NCBI RefSeq assembly: GCF_004769555.1
Contig: NZ_RQFY01000011.1
Coordinates: 62,001 to 126,000, forward strand
Direction of reading: 5' to 3'
Origin: Leptospira koniambonensis
GTDB lineage: Bacteria > Spirochaetota > Leptospiria > Leptospirales > Leptospiraceae
DNA: 64,000 bases
The position numbers and the translations under genes were made by a program. The notes beneath the pieces were generated by a model. It did not search any database and was not told the DNA's origin. It saw nothing but the letters and a program-made list of their open reading frames with translations. Every line of letters starts with the position of its first letter. The stretch's first letter is position 1. Of this stretch, positions 36,811 through 46,460 are shown piece by piece.

Positions 36811-37947
36811 TTGTCCAATCTAAACAGAAAAAAATACAAAATAGCCTTGGATGCAAGGCCACTATCCACACCAGTTTCAGGAGTTGGCAGGTTGATTGAA
36901 TCTGTCCTCAAAGGTTTCGAAAAAGACCCTGATTTTGAATTTTATCTTTTTTCTCATAGGCCGATTCATGAGGGTTATGGCGATCTATTCAAAAATCCGA
37001 ATATAAAACCTGTAATTGGAGAGGGCTTATTCTCTAAAAAAGGAGGGATTTATTTTGCATTATATCTTCCTTTCCAACTCAGAAAATATGAGATAGATTT
37101 GTTTTGGGGAACTCAACAGGTATTTCCATTATTCTTATCTAAGAGTATTCCTGGAGTTTTGACTTACCATGATTTTGTGGCGTACCGTTTTCCGGAAACA
37201 ATGAGGCCCATTGCAAGATTCCAGCAGCTTTTTTACTTAAGAAGAAGTATCCAAAGAGCTGATTTTATATTAGCAAACTCTGAATTCACTTCTTCTGAGA
37301 TCTTAAAGTATTCTTCCTTTCCTAAGGATAAGATAGATGTAATCTATCCGGGATATGATCCTAAAGAGATCCAAAAGATCAAAACTCCCCCTACAAAACG
37401 GATCTCTAAATTGCCTAAAAAATTTTTCTTAACAGTTTCTACATTAGAACCTCGTAAAAATTTCGGAACACTTCTAAAGGCTTATCAAGAATTCAGAAAA
37501 GAAAGATCGGATCTAATTTGGGTTCATGCTGGGAAGGAAGGTTGGGAATCTCCAGAGTTCTTGGAAAAATTCAAAACATCTTCCGCATCTGGTGAACTTT
37601 ACTGGTTTGATTTTGTAAGTGAAGAAGAGTTAAAATATTTATATTCTCAGGCGAGTCTATTCGTGTTTCCTTCTATTTACGAAGGATTTGGGATCCCACT
37701 TTTGGAAGCCCTTGCTTATTCTCTTCCTTGTATCGTTTCCGATCTAGAGGTATTTAAAGAAATAGGTAAAAAATCCTGCATATATATTCCTCCAGAATCA
37801 GTGGAAGAATGGAAGAATGCGATCATTGGTTTTCAAAAGAAGAAGTTCAAATTTCCAAAGGTCGATCTGAAAAGATTTGAAAGGAAAAAATCTGCGGCAC
37901 TCGTGAAAAAGATTTTCAGAGATTTAGTTTTTTCCAAAAAGTCCTAA
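36811..37947 (+). CDS. Glycosyltransferase family 4-like (GT-B fold)
   Basis: The 378-residue protein shows the N-terminal ALDARPLSTPVSGVGRLIES and the C-terminal FFLTVSTLEPRKNFGTLLKA and FVFPSIYEGFGIPLLEALA with its E-x7-E pattern of GT4 enzymes. These use nucleotide sugars to build surface polysaccharide. Donor and acceptor are unknown. Start is TTG (SNLNRKKYKI). It overlaps the convergent small gene 37924-38343 by 24 bp. Nearby genes do not form a polysaccharide cluster, so it may act alone on lipopolysaccharide or a glycolipid. Confidence 0.85.
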   Translation: MSNLNRKKYKIALDARPLSTPVSGVGRLIESVLKGFEKDPDFEFYLFSHRPIHEGYGDLFKNPNIKPVIGEGLFSKKGGIYFALYLPFQLRKYEIDLFWGTQQVFPLFLSKSIPGVLTYHDFVAYRFPETMRPIARFQQLFYLRRSIQRADFILANSEFTSSEILKYSSFPKDKIDVIYPGYDPKEIQKIKTPPTKRISKLPKKFFLTVSTLEPRKNFGTLLKAYQEFRKERSDLIWVHAGKEGWESPEFLEKFKTSSASGELYWFDFVSEEELKYLYSQASLFVFPSIYEGFGIPLLEALAYSLPCIVSDLEVFKEIGKKSCIYIPPESVEEWKNAIIGFQKKKFKFPKVDLKRFERKKSAALVKKIFRDLVFSKKS

Positions 37948-38343
37948 AATTTTTTGGAAAAAAGATTTTGTCCCGACTTCTATCGTTCCTGAAAAAATAA
38001 TATCAGTAGATGATTTCCAATGGATATGGATTCGATTTCTATCCAAGGCTTGGAAATAAATTTGTTCGGTTGGACTAACATTCCAAACGAATAGATCTTC
38101 TTTTCTTTCCCAAAAATTATCCGTCCAGTCAGTGCAGATCTTTTCTATAGTTTTGCTGGATCTTAATTGCAGTATAAATCCTTTTTTAGGATCTAAAAAT
38201 GCGGAGAGGATGGGTGGTTTGGCAGAATCTTGTGGGGATCCTGAATCAAAATGGATACCTTCTCCTTTGAATCTTCTTCCTTCCAAATAATATTGGAATT
38301 CTGAAAATTGGAAAAAATAATTATAGATCCTGGTTTCTTCCAA
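37924..38343 (-). CDS. Small protein of unknown function
   Basis: The 139-residue product starts with TTG (EETRIYNYFFQFSEF). It looks soluble, rich in aromatic residues, with a Phe/Lys-rich end (SFFQKILGLFGKN). No signal peptide or recognised domain. It is convergent with the glycosyltransferase and overlaps it by 24 bp. I take it as real because the frame has coding-like composition and no better use of the strand exists, but the start is uncertain. Confidence 0.55.
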   Translation of the reverse strand: MEETRIYNYFFQFSEFQYYLEGRRFKGEGIHFDSGSPQDSAKPPILSAFLDPKKGFILQLRSSKTIEKICTDWTDNFWERKEDLFVWNVSPTEQIYFQALDRNRIHIHWKSSTDIIFSGTIEVGTKSFFQKILGLFGKN

Positions 38344-38445
38344 GGCTGAAAACCTTGTACAAGTTTTTGACCTCCGCTCTTTAAAGCAAGGTGGAATTGG
38401 AAGTAAATGACTTGTAGCTTTGATTCTTATTTGTAATCTGGAAGT

Positions 38446-38952
38446 ATGGTTTTTAGAAAAGCCTGGCCTGTTTTCCTCCTTCTTCTTTCTATTTTATTCT
38501 TAAACGATTGCAAATCGGACGAACAACCTCTGCTATACCAGGTGACACTTCAGGATTGGGATGGGAATTCCCACAAGTTTTCAGAAGACAAAGGCAAGTT
38601 AGTGGTCTTGGATTTCTGGGCAAGCTGGTGTGAACCTTGCAAAAAAGCTGTTCCTGTAGTGGAAAAACTGAGAGGAAAATTGAAAGATTCTCCTGCGGTC
38701 GTGTTAGGTGTGAATACAGAAGACGACCTAAGTTTGGAAGAAATCAGAAAAGCTGCTTCCGAATTCGGAATGTTATACCCAAGTCTTTTGGACCCGAAAT
38801 GGGAACTTGTAACCCCTCTTAAGATAGAAGGTCAGCCTGCATTATTCGTATTTAGCAAATCCGGAAAGAAACTTCATTCCCAATACGGAATTTCAGAGAA
38901 AGATCTACCAATATTGACCGGAAGACTAAAAAACTGGCTCGAATCTCCTTAG
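38446..38952 (+). CDS. TlpA-like thioredoxin lipoprotein
   Basis: The 168-residue protein has a hydrophobic signal with a relaxed spirochaetal lipobox (SILFLNDC, modified Cys22) and a thioredoxin-fold domain with the redox motif FWASWCEPCKKA (Cys62 and Cys65) and the VVLGVNTEDD and cis-Pro GQPALFVF segments. It should sit in the periplasm attached to a membrane and reduce or exchange disulfides, for example in cytochrome maturation or oxidative defence; no cytochrome genes are next to it. It stands alone with a terminator downstream. Confidence 0.85.
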   Translation: MVFRKAWPVFLLLLSILFLNDCKSDEQPLLYQVTLQDWDGNSHKFSEDKGKLVVLDFWASWCEPCKKAVPVVEKLRGKLKDSPAVVLGVNTEDDLSLEEIRKAASEFGMLYPSLLDPKWELVTPLKIEGQPALFVFSKSGKKLHSQYGISEKDLPILTGRLKNWLESP

Positions 38953-38984
38953 AATTGAGCTTTATCCATAACGATCGTGCAATA

Positions 38985-39009
38985 AAAAACCAAACTCGGA
39001 CTGGTTTTT
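38985..39009 (+). terminator. Terminator after the TlpA-like gene
   Basis: AAAAACCA pairs with TGGTTTTT (8-bp stem, 9-nt loop), and the U-rich arm supplies the run of five T. Plausible intrinsic terminator. Confidence 0.5.
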
Positions 39010-39119
39010 AAAAAAAGGATTTATCTTTAAACATTTAGTTTGAATCTGGAATCAGATTCCCGGTAGGTGTTGCCGGACATCATCCATCTTTCCATTTCAT
39101 TTCAGGAGAATTTCCATTC

Positions 39120-41159
39120 ATGGCTGAGAATCTCGCCCAATTATTTCGTGAGTCTGCAGAAAAATTTAAAAATAAGCCTGCTTTCTTATACAAAGATGCG
39201 CAAAAGAATTATTTGCCGATCAACTATTCGGAGTTATACGAAGCAGGTGTAAATCTTGCCGAGGCTTTGATCGAACTAGGTATCCAATCTAGAGATCATG
39301 TCGCGTTACTCGCTGATAACCGTGTAGAGTGGATCATTGCAGATTACGGTATTATTATGACCGGTGCGGCTGACGTTCCAAGGGGAACAGATATCACTGA
39401 CTCAGAGATCGTTTATATCGTTAGTCACTCCGAATCCGAAGTGGTATTCATAGAAAACGATAAAATGTTGGAGAAATTCAACAGAAACAAATCCCAGCTC
39501 GGAAAAGTGAAAACTGTTATCCTAATGGATAAAGAATCCGAAGCTCCAGGCGTTCTGAAAATGTACGACCTGATCGAAAAAGGAAAAAGTTTAAGAGCTT
39601 CCGGTTCTCGCAAGGTAGAAGATAGAGTTGCTGCGATCAAACCTGAGGATCTTTTCACTTTGATCTATACTTCGGGAACTACAGGTCTTCCTAAAGGTGT
39701 TCAATTAAGACATTCTAATATGATGCACCAAGTACTGAACGTAACTCCTATGTTAAAGATCAGTGCGGAAGCAAAACTACTTTCCATTCTTCCTGTATGG
39801 CACGTATTCGAAAGAGTTGTGGAATATGTTTGTATCAGCATTGGTGCTGCGACTTATTACACTAACGTTAGGGACCTTCGCCAAGACTTAGCGACTGTAA
39901 AACCTACATTCATGGGTTCTGCTCCTCGTCTTTGGGAAAATATCTATAACGGTATTTATACAAGAATTAATGATCCAAGCCAAACTCCTGCTCTTCGACG
40001 TGGACTATTCAAGCTGGCTTATTTCTTCTCTGATAAGAAAAACGCAGCAGTTCGTTTTCTTACAGGTAAAGAAGTGGATTATACCGGAAGAAATCCGATC
40101 GTTTCCTTATTTTACGGGATCTTAATGTTGATCCAACTGGTATTAACCGGACCTTTCACTTTGACAGTGGCTTCTTCAATAGCTGCTTATCTATTAGCTC
40201 CAACTGAATTCTCTTTTTTAAGCCTGCCTCTATATATTTTAGCAGGACTTGGAGTATTCTTAAACAGTGCAACTCTTGATAAGATTGTTCTTTCCAAGAT
40301 CAGAACAGCTACTGGTGGAAGATTGAAAGCTTCTATCTCCGGAGGAGGAGCTCTTCCTCGTCACGTTGATGAGTTTTTCAATAATATTGGGATCAATGTA
40401 TTGGAAGGTTACGGTATGACTGAAACTTCTCCTGTACTTTCTGTAAGAACTTTCCAAAAACTGATTATCGGTTCTGTTGGTTCTATCGTTCCTAAAACTC
40501 ATCTTCAGATCAGAAATGATAATAACGAAGTTTTAACTGAGATCGATGCAAACGGAAAAGTGATCAAAGGTAAACTTGGTCGCAAAGGTGTTGTGTTCGT
40601 AAACGGTCCGCAAGTTATGAAAGGTTACTTCAAGAATGAAGAAGCTACTTCTAAGGCTCTTGTAGACGGATGGATGAATACCGGTGATATGGGGATGATC
40701 AACTTCAAACATACCCTAACACTTACCGGAAGAGCGAAAGACACCGTGGTTCTATTAGGCGGAGAAAACGTTGAGCCGGTTCCAATCGAGAACAAACTCC
40801 AAGAGTCTGTTTATATCAGCCAATGTATGATCATAGGGCAAGACCAGAAGAATTTAGGAGCCATCATTGTTCCTGACTTCGAAAAATTGGAAGAATGGGC
40901 AAAAGAGAACGGAGTGGATACTTCTAACAAAGAAGCATTGATCGAGAACGCGAAAGTTGTAGATTTGTTCAGAAAAGAGATCAAAGCTCTTAACAACTCT
41001 AAGAACGGATTTAAATCTTTCGAACAAGTTACTCCATTCTTCATAGTTTCCAAACCTTTCGAGGTTGGAGAAGAGTTGAATAATATGTTGAAGATGAAAC
41101 GCCACGTAATCGCTGAGAAATACGCGGATAAGATTAAGAAAGTCTATACAGACAAATAA
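39120..41159 (+). CDS. Long-chain acyl-CoA synthetase (AMP-binding)
   Basis: The 679-residue enzyme activates fatty acids to acyl-CoA through an acyl-AMP. Motifs are [18 protein letters not shown] near residue 180, [11 protein letters not shown] near 435 and [20 protein letters not shown] near 540. A notable insertion at about residues 320-385 is strongly hydrophobic ([30 protein letters not shown]), so this is a membrane-associated subtype rather than the soluble FadD. It begins with ATG after a CAGGAG site and ends at a clear terminator. Leptospires rely on fatty-acid oxidation, which fits. Confidence 0.93.
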   Translation: MAENLAQLFRESAEKFKNKPAFLYKDAQKNYLPINYSELYEAGVNLAEALIELGIQSRDHVALLADNRVEWIIADYGIIMTGAADVPRGTDITDSEIVYIVSHSESEVVFIENDKMLEKFNRNKSQLGKVKTVILMDKESEAPGVLKMYDLIEKGKSLRASGSRKVEDRVAAIKPEDLFTLIYTSGTTGLPKGVQLRHSNMMHQVLNVTPMLKISAEAKLLSILPVWHVFERVVEYVCISIGAATYYTNVRDLRQDLATVKPTFMGSAPRLWENIYNGIYTRINDPSQTPALRRGLFKLAYFFSDKKNAAVRFLTGKEVDYTGRNPIVSLFYGILMLIQLVLTGPFTLTVASSIAAYLLAPTEFSFLSLPLYILAGLGVFLNSATLDKIVLSKIRTATGGRLKASISGGGALPRHVDEFFNNIGINVLEGYGMTETSPVLSVRTFQKLIIGSVGSIVPKTHLQIRNDNNEVLTEIDANGKVIKGKLGRKGVVFVNGPQVMKGYFKNEEATSKALVDGWMNTGDMGMINFKHTLTLTGRAKDTVVLLGGENVEPVPIENKLQESVYISQCMIIGQDQKNLGAIIVPDFEKLEEWAKENGVDTSNKEALIENAKVVDLFRKEIKALNNSKNGFKSFEQVTPFFIVSKPFEVGEELNNMLKMKRHVIAEKYADKIKKVYTDK

Positions 41160-41202
41160 TCCTTTGAAAGGGCTCTAACGACCTTTAGATAAGGAAAGAA
41201 GG

Positions 41203-41231
41203 AGCCTCGGTGCAAGCCGGGGCTTTTTTTT
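41203..41231 (+). terminator. Intrinsic terminator after acyl-CoA synthetase
   Basis: AGCCTCGG pairs with CCGGGGCT (one G-U pair, loop TGCAAG), followed by a run of seven T. A strong intrinsic terminator, and it overlaps a possible GTG start for the following gene, which argues that the real start of that gene is further downstream. Confidence 0.85.
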
Positions 41232-41272
41232 ACCCTCCGGGGAATTTTACAAGTCGCCGATATTTAACCTGT

Positions 41273-41944
41273 ATGGCGAAAACGATTCTCTCTAAACCAA
41301 GTATTTTCGAACCTTATGGTCATTCGGACCTTTACGCATTAGATAATCTTTATTTTTCAGCGTTAAGAGAAAGAGAAGTCTGGGACTTTTCCCGAGTAAG
41401 AGAATTTTCTGCCTTAAATTTAGGATTTATATTCGCCAGAGCAGAACTTACTTGGAAGAAGTTCCAATCAGAATTAGAGATCAAAAATTTGAGCCCAAGT
41501 TTTAAAAAAGGGATCTGTCTAAGTGCAGGCTGGGAAGAAGTTCCAGGTCTTAAAATTGATTCATTCTTGCCAAAGGTTTTGGGTACAGAAGAAGTTTTTC
41601 AATATTCCAGATTGGAAGATGTTTCGGAAGAAATCCCTTTTAGAGAATTTTTCTCCCAAGAAGGATTTGTTTTCCAAGGTATATGGAAAGATAAAAATTA
41701 TCTGATCTTATTTTCAAATACCGATTCAGAAAATAGAAATCTTCCTTCCATTATTCAAAAAATTTCCCATTTTAATTCGGATAAAAAATTAGAAGGAAAT
41801 TTTTTCCTTAGAACTGAAAAACAATCTTATTTGAATTTTCTAAAACCAAAAGAATCTTTTGGACCTTTATTCCTGCAAGAAAAGAAGATAGACCAAGATG
41901 AATTCTTATTTTTAAGCTTAGAATATTCCGAAAGTATAAAGTAA
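41273..41944 (+). CDS. Protein of unknown function
   Basis: I choose the ATG at 41273 (MAKTILSKPSIFE), giving 223 residues, because the upstream part of the frame runs through the acyl-CoA synthetase terminator. The protein looks soluble, rich in aromatic and charged residues (SGLYAL-like segments are absent), with no signal peptide. I do not recognise it. It stands alone between a terminator and the convergent PTS enzyme I gene. Confidence 0.65.
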   Translation: MAKTILSKPSIFEPYGHSDLYALDNLYFSALREREVWDFSRVREFSALNLGFIFARAELTWKKFQSELEIKNLSPSFKKGICLSAGWEEVPGLKIDSFLPKVLGTEEVFQYSRLEDVSEEIPFREFFSQEGFVFQGIWKDKNYLILFSNTDSENRNLPSIIQKISHFNSDKKLEGNFFLRTEKQSYLNFLKPKESFGPLFLQEKKIDQDEFLFLSLEYSESIK

Positions 41945-42009
41945 ATCTTTATTTGTAGAAATTCCTTCGCTGTCTTGCGGCTTCGCGTGAAAATTGCAGC
42001 TTTTTTATC

Positions 42010-43752
42010 TTACTCCAAATGTTTACTGAATAAGAAAGCCTCGATCGCTTCGTAGTCTTCATTTTCAGAAAGTTCTAATATTTTTTTCAAAAGAAAGTTT
42101 GCCTGTTTTAGGCTGACCGATCCTAAAATTTTACGGATTGGTCCTACAAACGGAATGGAGATAGAAAGTTCTCTGAATCCCATACCTAAAAGTAAAATTG
42201 TAAAATTAGTATCGGAAGCAAGTTCTCCGCAGATACTTAATGGCCTTTCGTATTTCCAGGCAGTCTCTACAATTTGGACCAAAGCTCTTAAAAAGGAAAT
42301 ATGGAATGGATTGTATAAGGAAGATACATTCACATTATTTCGATCCACTGCCATTAAATATTGTAATAGATCGTTTGTTCCGACCGAGAAAAAGTCTACT
42401 TCTCTTGCAAGAACATCCATGGAAGAAACTGCAGATGGAGTTTCTACCATCACTCCCAGTTTGATCTTTCTGTTGAACTTTTCTTTCTTGGCAGTAAGTT
42501 CTCTTTTGCATTCTTCTAATATTTCTTTTGTTTTTTTGATCTCTCCTAGGTTAGTTACCATAGGAAGCATAATGCTCAAGTTTCCGTAGGCAGAAGCTCT
42601 TAGAATTGCGATCAATTGTTCTTTGAACCATTCAGGATTTTGAAGACTGTACCGAATTCCTCTATTTCCTAAAAAAGGATTCTCTTCAAATTCTCCTGTA
42701 GAAAATTTATCGGCTCCTATATCGAAGGTCCGGATATATACAGGATTTGGATCCATTCCTTCTGCGATACGTTTATAAGCTAAAAATTGTTCTTCGCCGG
42801 ATACGTTTTTGTCCTGGTATTTTAAAAATAATGATTCTGAACGAAAAAGCCCGACTCCGTCTACATCTGCTTTTTTAGCAAGATCGCAGTCTGTATCAGA
42901 TTCTAAATTACATTTTAGCCGGATCTTTACTCCGTCTTTTGTAACCGCTTTTTTAGGTTTTATTACCTTTGTTTCAAAACTTAAAGGAGAAGAAGCTCCA
43001 TAATATTTGACTTCTTCTATTGTTGGATTTCTTACTATTTGGCCTGTATCTGCGTCTAAGAAAACATATTCAAAATCATTAATATTTCTATAAAATTCTT
43101 TTAGACCAACTATGGTAGGGATCCCGTAGTTTCTGGCAAGAATAGCCATGTGACCTGTTTTTCCGCCCAGATCCGTTGCAATTCCTCTAATTCTACTCTT
43201 ATCCATCAGGATCATTTGAGAAGGAGTTAATTGTCTTGCGACAAGGATCACATCCTCTGATTGATCTGCTAAAAAGGAGACTTCTTCTTTTTTATCTAAA
43301 AGGTTTTCTAAGATACGATTTGAGATATCCTGAAAATGATCTGATCTTTCTCTGAAGAATGGATTATCTAAACGAGTGAACTTATCTGTGAGTTCATTGA
43401 TCGTATTTTGTACTGCTAAAAATGCGTTTTCGTTGTATTCTTTGATCCGATTTCTGAATGAATCTTGTAGTCCAGGATCTTCCGTGATAGTGACCTGGGT
43501 TTCTAAAATTTCTTTTAGTTCTCTATCTTGTTCTCTTGTTTTGAGACTCGCGATAATTGATTTTAATTCAATTTTAGAAGAATCAAGTGCTGTGGAGAGT
43601 TTTTTAAGCTCTTCTGGTTTTTGGCTCTCATGGATATAGGCGCCGTGAGCTAGATGTCTTCTCTTTGTTCCGACTTTTACGCAACGACCGTAAAATCTGC
43701 CGGGAAAAGCGACTATCCCCATATATGTACTTCTTTTCCCACCGCCATTCAT
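42010..43752 (-). CDS. ptsI: PTS enzyme I (phosphoenolpyruvate-protein phosphotransferase)
   Basis: The 580-residue enzyme transfers phosphate from phosphoenolpyruvate to HPr. The phosphohistidine motif TDLGGKTGHMAILARNYGIP has His201, followed by PEP-binding TIM-barrel motifs (LGNRGIRYSL, IMLPMVTNLGEI, FFSVGTNDLLQYLMA, LSICGELASD). N- and C-terminal lengths match enzyme I; no GAF domain is seen. Leptospires lack a general sugar PTS, so a regulatory role through HPr is likely. It is followed by a hairpin and, in the same direction upstream, by lpxC. Confidence 0.93.
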   Translation of the reverse strand: MNGGGKRSTYMGIVAFPGRFYGRCVKVGTKRRHLAHGAYIHESQKPEELKKLSTALDSSKIELKSIIASLKTREQDRELKEILETQVTITEDPGLQDSFRNRIKEYNENAFLAVQNTINELTDKFTRLDNPFFRERSDHFQDISNRILENLLDKKEEVSFLADQSEDVILVARQLTPSQMILMDKSRIRGIATDLGGKTGHMAILARNYGIPTIVGLKEFYRNINDFEYVFLDADTGQIVRNPTIEEVKYYGASSPLSFETKVIKPKKAVTKDGVKIRLKCNLESDTDCDLAKKADVDGVGLFRSESLFLKYQDKNVSGEEQFLAYKRIAEGMDPNPVYIRTFDIGADKFSTGEFEENPFLGNRGIRYSLQNPEWFKEQLIAILRASAYGNLSIMLPMVTNLGEIKKTKEILEECKRELTAKKEKFNRKIKLGVMVETPSAVSSMDVLAREVDFFSVGTNDLLQYLMAVDRNNVNVSSLYNPFHISFLRALVQIVETAWKYERPLSICGELASDTNFTILLLGMGFRELSISIPFVGPIRKILGSVSLKQANFLLKKILELSENEDYEAIEAFLFSKHLE

Positions 43753-43817
43753 AAATGAATCCGCTGGTAGAAATACAGTAGTTTAGTGAATCGACAAGTC
43801 TTTTATAAACTCTGAGT

Positions 43818-43840
43818 TCCCGCCTGAATTCGAGGCGGGA
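43818..43840 (-). terminator. Hairpin downstream of lpxC
   Basis: TCCCGCCT pairs perfectly with AGGCGGGA (8-bp stem, 7-nt loop). It lies between lpxC and ptsI on the minus strand. The minus-strand tail (ACTCAGAGTTTATAAAAG) has only a modest T content, so it may be a weak terminator or RNA-processing hairpin. Confidence 0.5.
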
Positions 43841-43853
43841 GTTTTGTAAAAAT

Positions 43854-44762
43854 TTAGACCGCCGCCGCTTTTCTGTTGAAAAGTGGAATACGACGGCTTT
43901 TGTATTTGCCCAATTCGTTTCCAGTAACTGAACTCATGACTAACTTAGCCATGGAAACGTCCAGTGCATGGCCCGCCTTGGAAGCCAAATAATGTCCGAT
44001 GATAGGTCTTCCTGCGATGGAAAGATCACCTACCAGGTCCAAAATTTTATGGCGAACACATTCATTCTCATATCGAAGGGATTCGTTTAGGTATCCGTCC
44101 TGGGTAAGAACGATTGCGTTATCTAAGGAACCTCCCATTGCAAGTCCTCTTGCTTGTAGAGCTTCTACGTCTTTTAGGAATCCGAAGGTTCTGGCTGGTA
44201 AAATTTCGTTTTTGAGGATGTCGCGGTCCAGATCGATTGTGATATTCTGGCCTTTAAGAAGAGGGTGAGGGAAGTCGATTGTGTAGGTTACTTTCCAGGT
44301 TTCGCTTGGAAGGATCACAAGGTATTTGTCCCCGTCTACCACCCACATTGGGTTTTTTACATAAATAGGTTCGATTCTTTCTTCGAACTCAGTATAACCT
44401 GTGCTTTCGAATGCCTCTAGGAAAGGAAGGGAAGATCCGTCCATGATCGGAACTTCTACGGAGTCGATTTCCAGGATCATATCCGTAATTCCTAGGGAGA
44501 ATACCGCTGCCATCAGGTGCTCTACGGTTTGGACTCTATGAAGTCCATCTCCAAGTGTAGTAGCGTTACTCGTATCTACCACGTTGCTTAATTCTACAGG
44601 GATGGATGCCTTATCTTCTCCCTTTCTGTATTCAAAAACTATACCTGTTCCAGCAGGAGCAGGGTGCCCGATCAGATTTACTTCTTTGCCGGAATGTAAT
44701 CCGATCCCCTTAATTCTAACTGTTTCTTTAAGAGTTTTTCTATGTTCTGTGAAATTCATCAT
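43854..44762 (-). CDS. lpxC: UDP-3-O-acyl-N-acetylglucosamine deacetylase LpxC
   Basis: The 302-residue enzyme carries out the committed step of lipid A synthesis. Zinc ligands and catalytic residues line up: His82 (VEHLMAAVFSLGITDMI), His238 and Asp242 (RHKILDLVGDL), His265 (AGHALDVSMAK), with the basic patch near 250. The two first codons are both ATG; the second (44759) has better spacing from AGGA. It lies next to ptsI in the same direction and downstream of a promoter-like region not resolved here. Identification is firm. Confidence 0.97.
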   Translation of the reverse strand: MMNFTEHRKTLKETVRIKGIGLHSGKEVNLIGHPAPAGTGIVFEYRKGEDKASIPVELSNVVDTSNATTLGDGLHRVQTVEHLMAAVFSLGITDMILEIDSVEVPIMDGSSLPFLEAFESTGYTEFEERIEPIYVKNPMWVVDGDKYLVILPSETWKVTYTIDFPHPLLKGQNITIDLDRDILKNEILPARTFGFLKDVEALQARGLAMGGSLDNAIVLTQDGYLNESLRYENECVRHKILDLVGDLSIAGRPIIGHYLASKAGHALDVSMAKLVMSSVTGNELGKYKSRRIPLFNRKAAAV

Positions 44763-45022
44763 TTCCTACCCCGGAAACTTTCGATTCCGGAATCCATTCG
44801 CTTTGCACTTGGGCTCTTACTCTATTGGACGTTGGAAAAATCCAAGTCCAAATTAACCCTTTAGGACTATAGAAGCAATATCCATGCCAGGTGCAGTGCA
44901 AAAAGATGATTTTAGACGGGCATTATAGCTCGGTACAGAGACAACTAGACATAATTTGAAAGAAATTTCTGTACTTCTGTCTCTTTTTTACAACAGTGTT
45001 GTTTTAGGGAGACAGAATCCAA

Positions 45023-45682
45023 TTACCATGGTAACTCTTCCCCGTTTTGATGAAAGAATCTTCCTGACCTTTCCGGGCCTAGTTTTTCCACTAAATTGGC
45101 TAGTCCTTCGGCCGCTTCTCTGGGTGGAATTCCTTGCCTTCCTGTCATTTCGGTGGCTACCATTCCGGGGTGGAAAATGCCTACAGAGATCTTTTTAGGG
45201 GTAAGGTCGCGAGCGAGGCTAACTGCACCGGCATTCAAAGCAGCTTTGGACATTCTATATCCGTAATAGGCGCCAGAAGTATTGTCTGAAATAGACCCCA
45301 TTCTGCTTGTGATAAATATCAGTTTGGAGTTAGGGCCAAGTTTAGGAAGAAGTAGGCGACTCAATCGGAGCGGACCGATTGCATTTACCAGGATCTGGGT
45401 TTCAAGTTCAGTAAAGTCCACACTTTCTAAATTATCAGGGATCAGGATACCCGCGTTATTGATGAATATATCCAGTTTGATCCCGGTCAAAAAGCCGGAA
45501 AGAGTTTCGAAACTTTGGCTCTGGGTCAGATCCAATCCTTCGAAAATTTTAACGCCCAACCTGCGAAGAGGTTCTGAACTTTTCCTGCAAGCGGCGTAAA
45601 CTGTGTAACCTTTTTCGGAATATAAATTTGCGAGCTCTAAACCGATTCCTCGATTCGCTCCAGTGATTAAAATATGTTTCAT
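45023..45682 (-). CDS. Short-chain dehydrogenase/reductase
   Basis: The 219-residue protein has TGANRGIGLELANLY (cofactor binding), FINNAGIL, the catalytic Ser in LIFITSRMGSISDN, GYRMSKAALNAGAVSLARDL (Tyr-x-x-x-Lys) and IFHPGMVATEM. These are the standard SDR elements; substrate unknown, and the ending PERSGRFFHQNGEELPW is typical of SDRs of the csgA/C-factor type. It is divergent from the AIM24 triplet with 94 bp between, and 260 bp separate it from lpxC. Confidence 0.9.
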   Translation of the reverse strand: MKHILITGANRGIGLELANLYSEKGYTVYAACRKSSEPLRRLGVKIFEGLDLTQSQSFETLSGFLTGIKLDIFINNAGILIPDNLESVDFTELETQILVNAIGPLRLSRLLLPKLGPNSKLIFITSRMGSISDNTSGAYYGYRMSKAALNAGAVSLARDLTPKKISVGIFHPGMVATEMTGRQGIPPREAAEGLANLVEKLGPERSGRFFHQNGEELPW

Positions 45683-45776
45683 TCTGATTTTATTTGGAAA
45701 AGAAGAGGTCTAGAAAAGAAATATTGGACACCGGGAATCGATTGACGTTTTGGAAAATATTTTCCAAAGTTTCCCG

Positions 45777-46442
45777 ATGCAATTCCAGATCTCTCATAAA
45801 CCTTCCTTCTCCTTATTGAAACTTAGATTAGGCCCTGGTCAATCGATTAAATCGGAAGCCGGAGCCATGGTGTACATGAGTTCTAAAATGGGTGTAGAAA
45901 CTAAAATGGGAAGCGGGTTTCTTTCTGCTCTTTCCAGAAAAATTTTTGGAGGAGAGTCATTCTTCTTCAATACTTATACTGCTCCTGATTCAGGTGGAGA
46001 AATTGGACTCGCTCCAGATCTTCCTGGAGATATTATTGATTTGGATCTTGGAGGAAAAAGTATTTTTGTCCAATCCGGATCTTACCTTGCTTCTGACCCA
46101 GGCATCCAAGTAGTTTCTAAATTTGGAGGTCTTCGTTCTTTATTAGGGGGAGAAGGTCTGTTCTTATTAGAAATTTCCGGAACTGGAAAAGTATTCTTAA
46201 GTTCTTATGGAGCAATTATCCCAATCAAGGTAGAGGGGAATTATACTGTAGATACAGGTCATATAGTCGCCTTCGAAAATTCTCTACAATTCAAAGTAGG
46301 AAAGGCTGGAGGAAATTGGAAATCCACTTTGCTCGGTGGCGAAGGTTTAGTCGCAAATTTTTCAGGCAATGGAACTCTTTGGATCCAATCCAGAGTACCT
46401 TCTGGATTTATCAGTTGGCTTACTAAACTTCTTCCAGTTTAA
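45777..46442 (+). CDS. AIM24/TIGR00266-like protein, copy 1
   Basis: From the ATG at 45777 it has 221 residues (MQFQISHKPSFSLLKLRLGP). The pattern GQSIKSEAGAMVYMSSKMGV, GGESFFFNTYTA and VDTGHIVAFENSL places it in the AIM24 / TIGR00266 family. The mitochondrial member influences inner-membrane structure; bacterial roles are unknown. The fold is a beta-rich barrel with no signal peptide. It is the first of three consecutive paralogues read in the same direction, and a longer TTG start at 45750 is possible but less likely. Confidence 0.85.
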   Translation: MQFQISHKPSFSLLKLRLGPGQSIKSEAGAMVYMSSKMGVETKMGSGFLSALSRKIFGGESFFFNTYTAPDSGGEIGLAPDLPGDIIDLDLGGKSIFVQSGSYLASDPGIQVVSKFGGLRSLLGGEGLFLLEISGTGKVFLSSYGAIIPIKVEGNYTVDTGHIVAFENSLQFKVGKAGGNWKSTLLGGEGLVANFSGNGTLWIQSRVPSGFISWLTKLLPV

Positions 46443-46460
46443 CAAACATTAGGAATTAAA

